Source of the DNA: Pseudomonadota bacterium | GTDB taxonomy: Bacteria; Pseudomonadota; Alphaproteobacteria; Rhizobiales; Xanthobacteraceae | Assembly: GCA_023434095.1 (NCBI GenBank) | Contig: JAEYTJ010000305.1 | Span: forward strand, 1-22,035 | DNA length: 22,035 bases | Reading direction: 5' to 3' | In this document: in pieces, positions 1 through 6,919 of the stretch | Position numbering within the stretch: the stretch's first letter is position 1 | Layout: every line of letters begins with the position of its first letter | Notes under the pieces: generated by a model | The model's database searches: none | What the model was told of the DNA's origin: nothing | What the model saw: the letters and a program-made list of their open reading frames with translations, nothing else | Position numbers and translations under genes: made by a program

Positions 1-66
1 CGCCGGTCTCCCTGCCGGACACCCCCTCGGCGTCTCCCCAACGCGAAATAACACCCACAACCAACG

Positions 67-95
67 TTGACATTAGATAATTGACGAAGGAGAAT
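67..95 (+). promoter_or_regulatory. Candidate sigma-70-like promoter of the serine recombinase gene
   Basis: TTGACA at 67-72 is followed after 17 bases by GAGAAT at 90-95, a perfect -35 and a 4-of-6 match to the -10 consensus. Transcription would start near 102. That leaves a leader of about 25 bases before the ATG at 128 and almost none before the ATG at 110, which supports the later start. A second TTGAC lies at 81-85, giving a short direct repeat. Confidence 0.4.
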
Positions 96-127
96 CATCA
101 GCAAGGCCCATGAAGGGAAGCCGCGCC

Positions 128-793
128 ATGAAACGCTATGTCATCTACACGCGAGTGAGCACCGAGGATCAAGGAAGGAGCGGCCTCGGGCTAGAGGCGC
201 AGCGTAGAGACATAGACATCTTCCTCGCCAATTTCTCGGAGGAGCCTTGGGAGGTCATCGGGGAGTTTCAGGACATCCTCTCAGGCAAGAGCGATGACCG
301 CCCGCAATTGGCCGCTGCCCTGAAGCTGGTGCGGGAGACTGGCGCGGAGCTTCTCATCGCCAAGCTGGACCGCTTGAGCCGCAAGGTGTCCTTCATCGCC
401 AGCATCATGGACGACAAGCGGGTGCGGCTCCGGGTGGCCTCCATGCCCTTCGCGGATAACTTCCAGCTTCATATCTACGCAGCGCTGGCGGAGCAGGAGC
501 GCGACTTCATTTCCAAACGCACCAAGGCCGCCCTTGCCATCGCCAAGGAGAAGGGGAGGCAGCTTGGAGGGCTCCGGGACGCCACCATGAAGCGCAATGC
601 GGCCATTCAGGAGAAGGCGGCGGCAGAGGCCCGGAAGGTCATGCAGATAGTCGGCCCTTTGCGCCAGTCAGGCCGGACCCTCGCCAGCATCGCCGGAACG
701 CTCAATGACATGCAGGTGGCGACATCGCGCGGAGGTCAATGGACAGCCATGCAGGTCAGGCGGGTGCTGGAGAGGGATTCTAAAATGGTTTGA
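128..793 (+). CDS. Small serine recombinase / resolvase-family protein
   Basis: This 221-residue protein has the N-terminal catalytic domain of the resolvase/invertase family. It opens with MKRYVIYTRVSTEDQ, whose Ser in the RVST motif is the expected nucleophile. The LDRLSR motif follows near residue 85, and the EQERDFISKRTKAAL helix near residues 125-140 matches the family's regulatory/E helix region. The last 50 residues (LASIAGTLND ... WTAMQVRRVLER) look like a short helix-turn-helix DNA-binding domain, so the size fits a resolvase or DNA invertase rather than a large serine integrase. I place the start at 128 because GAAGGGAAG (112-120) is a well-spaced Shine-Dalgarno; an in-frame ATG at 110 adds six residues. 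It is convergent with the OLD-type gene. It could resolve element dimers, invert a segment or be a recombination cargo gene; no partner site was recognised. Confidence 0.85.
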   Translation: MKRYVIYTRVSTEDQGRSGLGLEAQRRDIDIFLANFSEEPWEVIGEFQDILSGKSDDRPQLAAALKLVRETGAELLIAKLDRLSRKVSFIASIMDDKRVRLRVASMPFADNFQLHIYAALAEQERDFISKRTKAALAIAKEKGRQLGGLRDATMKRNAAIQEKAAAEARKVMQIVGPLRQSGRTLASIAGTLNDMQVATSRGGQWTAMQVRRVLERDSKMV

Positions 794-873
794 GAGCAAC
801 AACAAAAATTCCTATGTGTAATGTATATCGCTTCTGCTGAAATATAACTAATATCAAATCATATAGTTTGCCG

Positions 874-2520
874 TTAAACGGTGCCTTTTCTTGCTGGATT
901 TCGTATCCAATCAGAAATTTTCCTAATAAATTCCCATACGTCATCATTCTCAGGAAGAATGTAATTTGGGTCCGTTGGGTCGCTTCCAAGTCGGGTTAGC
1001 ATTGCAATGGACCAGTCCGTTTTTTTTCCTGGAACCTCCAGTTTCGGTAACCATTTCTCAAGCTCACCTCTACGAACTGTAAATATTCCATAATTCTCAA
1101 GATTATCTAACAAATTCTCCGCAGCGGACTTATCGTCTTTATCTAGGATATCAATACCGTGAATTTTCATATTTTTTCCGGTAGATTTGAGCACTTCATT
1201 TATCGCGCTTCTCTGCTGCCCGTAACCCAGTTGCAAAGCGATGGGTATCTGGGCGGCTTTCAGCCATCCAGTCCACGTCATCCCTCCGTCTTTTACGATA
1301 TCAAGATCGACGATTGCCGCCACTGGGACGCCACATTGCCTCAATGGCTCCATAAGATCTTTTATTGTCTGTTTATTTTGAGCATTCACAAATAAAATAG
1401 ATGGAAGCTCGGAATAGATTGAATTAAGTCTAATATATATTTCGTTATAGAATGCTCTATCATTATCTGACTCGCATATGATGACGCCATCATAGAACAA
1501 TCCAGATATTATATTCGAGCTTCTCATCATCGGTATTCGAAGAAAGTCGACTAAAGATTTAGAGTCTATCATTCTGGCGCGTGATTTTCCATTGCTGTAC
1601 TCAAGACGAACGACCCGAATATTTTCAGATGATTGAATGCATCCCATTAAAAAATCAGCGCTGTGTGTTGCGGCGAATAAGGCGCAGCCCATTTCTCCCG
1701 CAATGCTCGCTAAGCTTTTCCCAAGTTTCCGAGCTAATGGCGGATGAAGAAAAGCTTCCGGTTCATCTACAAGTATTGTATGAAATTGGCCTGAACAGAC
1801 TGCGGTTAATATGCCGGTAAAGGCTTGAACGCCATCGCTTAAGTTCTTTATATGGCTTGCATTTCTATAAAACTCCCTTGAATCGCTATCTATTGAAAGC
1901 TCGTTCTTTGGCGGCTCTGACGACAGGCGAATTCGTAAAGTGCCAAGATTTGTAGGGTCAATAACAAAATGTAATCCAAAAGCATCCTTGACGAGCTTTC
2001 GAATTTTCAGTCTGGCGGCATCATCCTGAAGGAGATGCATCAGAACGTTTGAGGCTGGGCTGAGAAGGTCGCCAGCCGGGCGGTCATCTGTGAGGCTGAA
2101 GCGCGAACGGCCATCAAGTCGAAGTGCGCCGAATCTAAGGAATTCAGTTGCAAACCATCGTTTTTCGTCGCGACGCTCGATGCATTGGTGTAGTCTATTT
2201 CGTGAAATTTCTGTGGATTCAAATCCGCGTAAGGGATTTAAAAATCCCATTACGAAGCTACTATTCGACGGTTCGGTCTCGTGGAGATAGGGCATTCTCT
2301 CAAGTACGAGATCGATTTTTTTTCGATCTGGCCAATCTATATCATAATCGTCTATTATTTTCACATCTGATTTGGCGAAATTGCGGTCGAATATCTGATC
2401 TATTTCCTTTAGGATAAGGCTCTTTCCTGAATTATTTGGTCCAACAAATATAGTAATTCCTTCAGCCGGCAGAATTAACTTTCCTGACTCAGTGAAGGTC
2501 AGTGTTATTGATTTGAGCAA
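874..2520 (-). CDS. OLD-family ATPase-TOPRIM nuclease (probable phage-defence protein)
   Basis: This 548-residue protein joins an ABC-type ATPase to a TOPRIM-like nuclease. Walker A is GPNNSGKS (residues 27-34), the signature is LSDGVQAF (227-234), Walker B is TILVDEPE (248-255), and the switch histidine is in THSAD (285-289). TOPRIM candidates are E350 in IICESDND and the DLD pair D405/D407. This is the layout of OLD (overcoming lysogenization defect) proteins, a family that includes phage P2 Old and GajA of Gabija. No UvrD-like helicase sits next to it, so it resembles solitary class 1 OLD rather than Gabija. The start codon is TTG, preceded by an AGGGA ribosome site five bases upstream; the nearby ATG is out of frame. 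It follows the integrase gene by 62 bases on the same strand. The gene is strikingly AT-rich (for example only 16 G/C in 1381-1440) against a GC-rich background, a sign of separate acquisition. Antiviral activity is inferred from family and context. Confidence 0.85.
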   Translation of the reverse strand: MLKSITLTFTESGKLILPAEGITIFVGPNNSGKSLILKEIDQIFDRNFAKSDVKIIDDYDIDWPDRKKIDLVLERMPYLHETEPSNSSFVMGFLNPLRGFESTEISRNRLHQCIERRDEKRWFATEFLRFGALRLDGRSRFSLTDDRPAGDLLSPASNVLMHLLQDDAARLKIRKLVKDAFGLHFVIDPTNLGTLRIRLSSEPPKNELSIDSDSREFYRNASHIKNLSDGVQAFTGILTAVCSGQFHTILVDEPEAFLHPPLARKLGKSLASIAGEMGCALFAATHSADFLMGCIQSSENIRVVRLEYSNGKSRARMIDSKSLVDFLRIPMMRSSNIISGLFYDGVIICESDNDRAFYNEIYIRLNSIYSELPSILFVNAQNKQTIKDLMEPLRQCGVPVAAIVDLDIVKDGGMTWTGWLKAAQIPIALQLGYGQQRSAINEVLKSTGKNMKIHGIDILDKDDKSAAENLLDNLENYGIFTVRRGELEKWLPKLEVPGKKTDWSIAMLTRLGSDPTDPNYILPENDDVWEFIRKISDWIRNPARKGTV

Positions 2521-2582
2521 ATTGATCCCTCATCTGGCTGTATGTAAGTTGTTTTCGCAATGCAAATTTTTCATCGAATATC

Positions 2583-4268
2583 TTAAGGCTGCCTAGTCGG
2601 CATGGCAATCGCTGGGAATCGGGGGAATCGCTCCAGCGCCGCCGCCATCGCCTTGATGGTCACGCCGCCGTAGGTCTCACCTTCCGTCCTCGGTGCGTGG
2701 CCCTGTATGGCGTCCAGCGTCCGCTGCTCAATGCCGGCATCGCCACCCAGCGCCTTGAAGGTGTGGCGCCAGCCGTGATTGGGCTGGACGTTCGGGTCTG
2801 TCACGACCTTGCGCACCTCCTCGGTGATGATCTTTTTGGCATAGCGCCACGAAGCCCGCTCGGTGCCGGACCACATGAACAGGAAGCCGGCCGGCGCCGA
2901 CTGGACGAACTCCGCGAAGCCAAGCTCCAGGAGGTGCGGATGCAGCGGGACGGTTCGCATCTGCCCGCCCTTCACCGTGACGGCCTCAGGCGTGATGGAG
3001 ATCACCCATTGCCCCGCTTCCTGCCGGACATCCTGCTTGCGTAGCTGGACCATCTCCCCGACCCGCGCCCCGGTATAGGCACAGAGCCACGGAACCCACC
3101 GCCTGAGGGCAAACCGCTGCGCCGGCTCCCCGTCTTCCCTCTCGGCGTTGAGGGCGGGAGAGAGGATCGCGCTCGCCTCCTCTTCCGTGAACCACGGTTG
3201 CCGAACCTTCTGCTTCCGCGCCGACTTCATCGTCACCTTCTCGGCGGGGTTGCTGGCGAGCTTCAGATTGGCGACGGCCCAACCGAACACGCTCTTGAGG
3301 CCCGCGAGGTAGCTGTCTTTGATGGTCTTGGCGCTCAGCGGCTTGCCCGTGGCCGGGCTCGGCGTGGCGACCATGTGATCCTTGAACCGCACGATATCCT
3401 CGGCGGTCACCTTCGCGGCGTCATCATGCCCGAGGAAGGCAATGAGGCGCTCCAGCGCGGTGCCATAGCCGTCCTTGGTGCTGACCGACCGGCCGGCGAG
3501 TTCGGCCTCCCGCCACCAATCCACAAAGAGGCCACGCATGGACACGGCCGGCGCCGCATTCGGGGGCTTTGAGGGCTTGGGGGGAGGGCCGGGCGGTTGC
3601 CATTCGGGGAACCTCTTGGCCTTCGGGTCTTCGCTGTAGTCGCCTTCGGCCATCCGGGCGCTGGCCTCCAGCCCGTCCACAAGCGCCTTGATGAACTCGC
3701 CAAGAAGCAGGCGGCGCGAGGCTTCATCGACGGCGGGGATGCCATGGCGCAGCAGGATGCGGTTCACGAGGGAGCCGACTTCGCGCTCCCGGTCTTCAGG
3801 CTCCGCCGCAACGAGCTTTTCAGCGGCACGGCGGCGGCCGGCGGCCTGTTCCTCCGGGTCTATGCCGTACTCGCGCACGAGGGTGCCATCGGCCTCGGCC
3901 TGGATGGTGATGGATTTGGAGGTTTCCATTTCCTCCGCCCACGCGCGGTAGACCTCGCCGGACAATGCGACGCACTGCTTATGCGTGAGCGTGGCGGGCG
4001 CCGCCGCTCGCAGGCTCGCATAGATGCCTTCCAGATGGGCAATAATGGTCGCCTGCCGGCGCTTCGCCTCGCTCGGGTCGAATGTGCGGAGGGAGACCCG
4101 GATGGCCTGTGCGCTCCCCGATATGGAGACGGGCACGAAGTCGGCGCCTAGCGGCACCTCCAGCGTCACGCCGACCAGTCGCGGCCGAACGTCCGCCGGG
4201 ATTCGCTGGACGAATTGGTGATTGGAAGAATTTTTGCGCTTCATCGGCGCCACAAGCCAAAGACCCAT
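2583..4268 (-). CDS. Tyrosine recombinase (phage-type integrase)
   Basis: This 561-residue site-specific recombinase would integrate and excise the element at the neighbouring tRNA-Leu. The C-terminal catalytic domain shows the expected residues: R402 in YTGARVGEM, a lysine near K434 in TVKGGQMRTVPL, H498-x-x-R501 in HGWRHTF, H524 in IQGHAP, and the nucleophile Y533 in ETYGG. A SAM-like core-binding domain lies at about 242-345. The N-terminal 220 residues, opening with a QRIPADVRPRLVG segment, are the longer DUF6538-like arm seen in some proteobacterial integrases. A proline-rich linker (about 222-240) separates the two halves. The ATG at 4268 is used; an in-frame ATG at 4244 (MKRKNSSNH) begins nearer the conserved part and is equally possible, as neither has a strong ribosome site. 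Base composition is GC-rich, like the chromosome and unlike the OLD gene behind it. Confidence 0.95.
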   Translation of the reverse strand: MGLWLVAPMKRKNSSNHQFVQRIPADVRPRLVGVTLEVPLGADFVPVSISGSAQAIRVSLRTFDPSEAKRRQATIIAHLEGIYASLRAAAPATLTHKQCVALSGEVYRAWAEEMETSKSITIQAEADGTLVREYGIDPEEQAAGRRRAAEKLVAAEPEDREREVGSLVNRILLRHGIPAVDEASRRLLLGEFIKALVDGLEASARMAEGDYSEDPKAKRFPEWQPPGPPPKPSKPPNAAPAVSMRGLFVDWWREAELAGRSVSTKDGYGTALERLIAFLGHDDAAKVTAEDIVRFKDHMVATPSPATGKPLSAKTIKDSYLAGLKSVFGWAVANLKLASNPAEKVTMKSARKQKVRQPWFTEEEASAILSPALNAEREDGEPAQRFALRRWVPWLCAYTGARVGEMVQLRKQDVRQEAGQWVISITPEAVTVKGGQMRTVPLHPHLLELGFAEFVQSAPAGFLFMWSGTERASWRYAKKIITEEVRKVVTDPNVQPNHGWRHTFKALGGDAGIEQRTLDAIQGHAPRTEGETYGGVTIKAMAAALERFPRFPAIAMPTRQP

Positions 4269-4312
4269 CGTTGCACACCGTTGTTACACAGTGCGACACC
4301 GACAGGACCTTG

Positions 4313-4352
4313 AAAAGGCTTGACCTTTTGATACCGCACAATTCTGCGGTAT
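4313..4352. repeat. Two inverted repeats between tRNA-Leu and integrase
   Basis: An 8-bp inverted repeat ATACCGCA/TGCGGTAT (4331-4338 and 4345-4352, six-base spacer) begins two bases past the tRNA CCA end. A second, AAAAGG/CCTTTT (4313-4318 and 4324-4329), lies next to it. On the tRNA strand these could be 3'-processing or termination hairpins, although no long T-run follows. They could instead be recombinase or excisionase binding sites in the attachment region. The sequence alone does not decide. Confidence 0.55.
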
Positions 4353-4354
4353 GT

Positions 4355-4439
4355 TGGTGCCCAGGAGAGGACTCGAACCTCCACGGTGTTACCCACACGG
4401 ACCTGAACCGTGCGCGTCTGCCAATTCCGCCACCTGGGC
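4355..4439 (-). tRNA. tRNA-Leu, anticodon CAG
   Basis: On the minus strand the sequence folds as a long-variable-arm tRNA of 85 bases including an encoded CCA (complement of 4355-4357). The seven-base acceptor stem GCCCAGG pairs with CCTGGGC, followed by discriminator A. The anticodon stem CACGG/CCGTG encloses TTCAGGT, giving anticodon CAG (complement of 4403-4405), which reads CUG leucine codons. The T arm contains GGTTCGAGTCC. The variable arm is the long form typical of leucine tRNAs. Its 3' half is the probable integration target of the adjacent element, which has left the tRNA intact. Confidence 0.97.
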
Positions 4440-4464
4440 ATGTGCCTTGCGGCACGGCGGCGAG

Positions 4465-4493
4465 AGATAGTCGGGCGGGCTCCCTCTTGTCAA
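4465..4493 (-). promoter_or_regulatory. Promoter of tRNA-Leu
   Basis: On the minus strand a perfect TTGACA (complement of 4488-4493) is followed after exactly 17 bases by CTATCT (complement of 4465-4470). The predicted start is near 4457, about 18 bases before the mature tRNA 5' end. The stretch after the -10 is GC-rich, as at many stable-RNA promoters under stringent control; that regulation is inference. Confidence 0.75.
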
Positions 4494-4776
4494 CGCACCT
4501 TTCGCGCAAGATGTCACCAAGCGGTGGAAATCTCCCTCTTCCCTGCCAGCGGCTCCCCTGTCGGTGGCGCCGGTGCCGGCGCGTCTTCCCCTGTCGGGGA
4601 CGCCCCCGCCGCGGCTCGCACGGGCGAACGGCCGCAACTGGCGCGCGGCCCCTTCATCGGCCGCCACACGGCCCTGCGCGCAAAAGCCCGGTCCGCCGCC
4701 GCGCGCGGGTGCTGGACGCTGCCGCGGCGGCGCGCTAAGCGTCGTGGCATGCCAATGCCGGGCCGGGAGACGTGAC
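4494..4776. other. GC-rich intergenic region without a recognisable gene
   Basis: Apart from the tRNA promoter on its left, this stretch holds no convincing gene. Reading frames here are open on several strands, as expected from extreme GC content, but none has a family resemblance. It contains two copies of CCCCTGTCGG (near 4555 and 4590) and a short GC palindrome (GCGCCGG/CCGGCGC) between them. It should also hold the promoter of the SDR gene that starts at 4777, which I could not pick out. Confidence 0.5.
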
Positions 4777-5799
4777 ATGGTCGACACCACCAAGGAACTG
4801 CCGCTGGAGAGCGAGGCCGAGCTCGTCCGTCGCCCGGCGCCGATGGAGCGGCTGGTGACGATCTATGGCGGCTCGGGCTTCGTCGGCCGCCATGTGGTGC
4901 GCGCGCTGGCGCGGCTGGGCTGGCGGGTGCGCGTCGCGGTGCGCCGTCCCGACCTCGCCGGCCATCTGCAGCCGCTCGGCACGGTCGGGCAGATCGCCCC
5001 CGTGCAGGCCAATCTGCGCTACCCCGCCTCGGTGCTGCGGGCGGCGGAAGGCGCGGAGGTGGTGATCAACCTCGTCGGCGTGCTGCATGAGAGCGGCCGG
5101 CAGAGCTTCGAGGCGGTGCACGGCTTCGGCGCGCGCCAGGTGGCGCTGGCGGCACGCGAAGTCGGCGCGCGGCTGATCCACATGTCCGCCATCGGCGCCT
5201 CCGCCGATTCGGACGCGCTCTATGCCCGCAGCAAGGCGGCGGGCGAAGCGGCGGCGCTGGAGACGGTGCCGGAGGCGGTGGTGATGCGCCCCTCCATCGT
5301 GTTCGGCCCGGAGGACGATTTCTTCAACCGCTTCGCCTCCCTGGCGCGGCTTTCCCCGGCGCTGCCGCTGATCGGCGGCGGCGCGACCCGCTTCCAGCCG
5401 GTGTTCGTCGGCGATGTCGCCGAAGCCTTCGCCCGTGCGGTGGACGGGCAGGCGCGGCCGGGAACGGTCTATGAGCTCGGCGGGCCGGAGGTGCTGACCT
5501 TCAAGGCGCTGATGGAACTGCTGCTGGCGGAGATCGACCGCAAGCGCCTGCTGCTGCCGATGCCGGCCGGAATCGCGGCCTTCAACGCCCGCTTCCTGGA
5601 ATTGCTGCCCAATCCGCTGCTCACCCGCGATCAGGTGCGCCTGCTCGGCTACGACAATGTGGTCTCGGAGGCGGCGAAGGCGGAAGGCCGCACGCTGGAG
5701 GGCCTCGGCATCACGCCGACCGCGCTCGGCGCCATCCTCCCCGGCTATCTCTGGCGCTACCGCAAGGCCGGCCAGTTCTCGCGGCCGGAAGCGGCCTGA
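4777..5799 (+). CDS. NDUFA9-like atypical SDR protein (complex I-associated family)
   Basis: This 340-residue protein has an NAD(P)-binding Rossmann fold: TIYGGSGFVGRHVV with the glycine motif at residues 31-37, a strand ending in VVINLVGVL (95-103), and Y149-x3-K153 in YARSKAAGE. The pattern matches the alphaproteobacterial family related to mitochondrial NDUFA9, an accessory complex I subunit; in bacteria it is annotated as a complex I NDUFA9-family or NAD(P)H-binding protein. The start at 4777 is chosen because GGGAGA precedes it by seven bases; the frame is open upstream to 4564, but that part looks like GC-rich noise. An alternative ATG at 4843 begins just before the Rossmann strand. It is convergent with uppP and shares a bidirectional terminator. 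The family assignment is firm; the exact role in respiration is uncertain. Confidence 0.88.
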   Translation: MVDTTKELPLESEAELVRRPAPMERLVTIYGGSGFVGRHVVRALARLGWRVRVAVRRPDLAGHLQPLGTVGQIAPVQANLRYPASVLRAAEGAEVVINLVGVLHESGRQSFEAVHGFGARQVALAAREVGARLIHMSAIGASADSDALYARSKAAGEAAALETVPEAVVMRPSIVFGPEDDFFNRFASLARLSPALPLIGGGATRFQPVFVGDVAEAFARAVDGQARPGTVYELGGPEVLTFKALMELLLAEIDRKRLLLPMPAGIAAFNARFLELLPNPLLTRDQVRLLGYDNVVSEAAKAEGRTLEGLGITPTALGAILPGYLWRYRKAGQFSRPEAA

Positions 5800-5820
5800 T
5801 CCTCCTTCGTTCGGTACAAT

Positions 5821-5856
5821 AAAGGCCGTCGGCGCATCCCGCGCCGGCGGCCTTTT
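5821..5856. terminator. Bidirectional intrinsic terminator
   Basis: A 12-bp stem (5824-5835 with 5841-5852, one G-U pair, loop ATCCC) is flanked by AAA on the left and TTTT on the right. It would terminate transcription from both sides, between the convergent SDR and uppP genes. Confidence 0.85.
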
Positions 5857-5867
5857 CGTTTCCCTGT

Positions 5868-6674
5868 TCAGCCCACCAGCGCCAGTGCCACCAGCCCGAG
5901 GCCGCCGACCCCGATGCGCCACCAGCCGAAGGGGGCGAAGCCGTGGCGGGAGACGAAGGCGATGAGCCCGCGCACCACCGCCAGCGCGGCGATGAAGGCG
6001 GCGACGAAGCCGACCGCGATGAGGGTCATGTCGTCGGAATTCAGCGCGTCGCGATTCTTGTAGAGGTCGTAGGCAAAGGCGCCGGTCATCGTCGGCAAAG
6101 CGAGGAAGAAGGAGAATTCCGCCGCCGCCGGCTTGCTGGCCCCGAGCAGCAGGCCGCCGACGATGGTGGAGCCCGAGCGCGACACGCCGGGAATCATGGC
6201 GAGGCACTGGATGAAGCCGATCTTCAGCGCCAGCAGGGGCGGGAAGGCCATGGCGTCGGTGTGCACAGGCGTCATCTTCAGCGTGTCGACCCAGAGGAGC
6301 ACGATGCCGCCGAGAATCAGCATGATGCAGATCAGCGCCGGCGTTTCGAACAGCACGCTCTTGATGAAGCCGTGGGCGAACGCGCCGATCACCGCCGCCG
6401 GCAGGAACGCGATGAGGATGCCGAAGACGAAATTGCGCGAGCGCGGGCTCGACGGCAGGGTGATCAGCACATCGAAGAACCGGCGGAAATAGACCACCAG
6501 CAGAGCGAGGATGGCGCCGAGCTGGATGACGACCTCGAACACCTTGCCCTCGCTCTCGAAGCCGAGGAAATGCCCCGCCAGCAGGATATGGCCGGTGGAG
6601 GAGACGGGCAGGAACTCGGTGAAGCCTTCCAGAAGGCCAAGGAGGAAGGCTTCGAGCAGAGTGCCGAAAGACAT
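5868..6674 (-). CDS. uppP: Undecaprenyl-diphosphate phosphatase
   Basis: This 268-residue integral membrane enzyme removes a phosphate from undecaprenyl diphosphate, regenerating the lipid carrier used for peptidoglycan and surface-polysaccharide export; overexpression of the family confers bacitracin resistance (old name bacA). Both signature motifs are intact: LEGFTEFLPVSSTGH near the N-terminus (E16, E20, S25-S26, H29) and PGVSRSGST (162-170, with R166). Several hydrophobic segments follow (about 85-101, 113-128, 218-236, 252-268). Length equals the family norm. I use the ATG at 6674; the frame is open further upstream, but the extra residues resemble no family member. Downstream it ends against the bidirectional terminator. 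It is relevant to the glycan locus at the right of the window only as a general carrier-recycling enzyme. Confidence 0.97.
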   Translation of the reverse strand: MSFGTLLEAFLLGLLEGFTEFLPVSSTGHILLAGHFLGFESEGKVFEVVIQLGAILALLVVYFRRFFDVLITLPSSPRSRNFVFGILIAFLPAAVIGAFAHGFIKSVLFETPALICIMLILGGIVLLWVDTLKMTPVHTDAMAFPPLLALKIGFIQCLAMIPGVSRSGSTIVGGLLLGASKPAAAEFSFFLALPTMTGAFAYDLYKNRDALNSDDMTLIAVGFVAAFIAALAVVRGLIAFVSRHGFAPFGWWRIGVGGLGLVALALVG

Positions 6675-6919
6675 GAGGCTTATCCGTGGGGGAGGGGCGA
6701 GGAGCGGCGGCATGGCGCCGGGGACGGCGCGGGCGCATCCTGTCCGCTTCGCGCCGCCTTCGCAATGTGACGCAATGGAAGCCCTGGACAGGGGGGTGTG
6801 AAAATAATCGGCGGTTGCCGTGGGCGCCGGGCCGGGGCAGACATGAATCCGCCTCAACTGGCGGCTCCCCTTGCCGTCGGTCGGCGTTGCCCGGAAACGG
6901 CGGCGTTTGGGAGTTTTTC

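Larger units (their letters stand above)
1..4354. mobile_element. Partial integrative element at the 3' end of tRNA-Leu
   Basis: A tyrosine recombinase gene begins 86 bases beyond the 3' end of a tRNA-Leu gene and points away from it. Behind it are an OLD-type nuclease gene and a serine recombinase gene. Integrases of this family commonly insert elements into tRNA 3' ends, and the int-proximal position is the usual layout. The tRNA is complete and CCA-encoding, so the right junction should lie inside its 3' half. I looked for a second copy of the tRNA 3' end in 1-4354 and found none, so the other junction should be left of the window. The element type (prophage remnant, genomic island or ICE fragment) cannot be decided because no structural, replication or transfer genes are visible. 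Confidence 0.7.

Noticed and set aside
874..4268. Gabija system
   Set aside because: The OLD-type gene resembles GajA in layout, but neither neighbour is a UvrD-like helicase; they are a tyrosine and a serine recombinase.
4564..4776. Upstream extension of the NDUFA9-like protein
   Set aside because: The segment is Arg/Pro-rich noise in GC-rich DNA, and the ATG at 4777 has a Shine-Dalgarno sequence and a plausible N-terminus.
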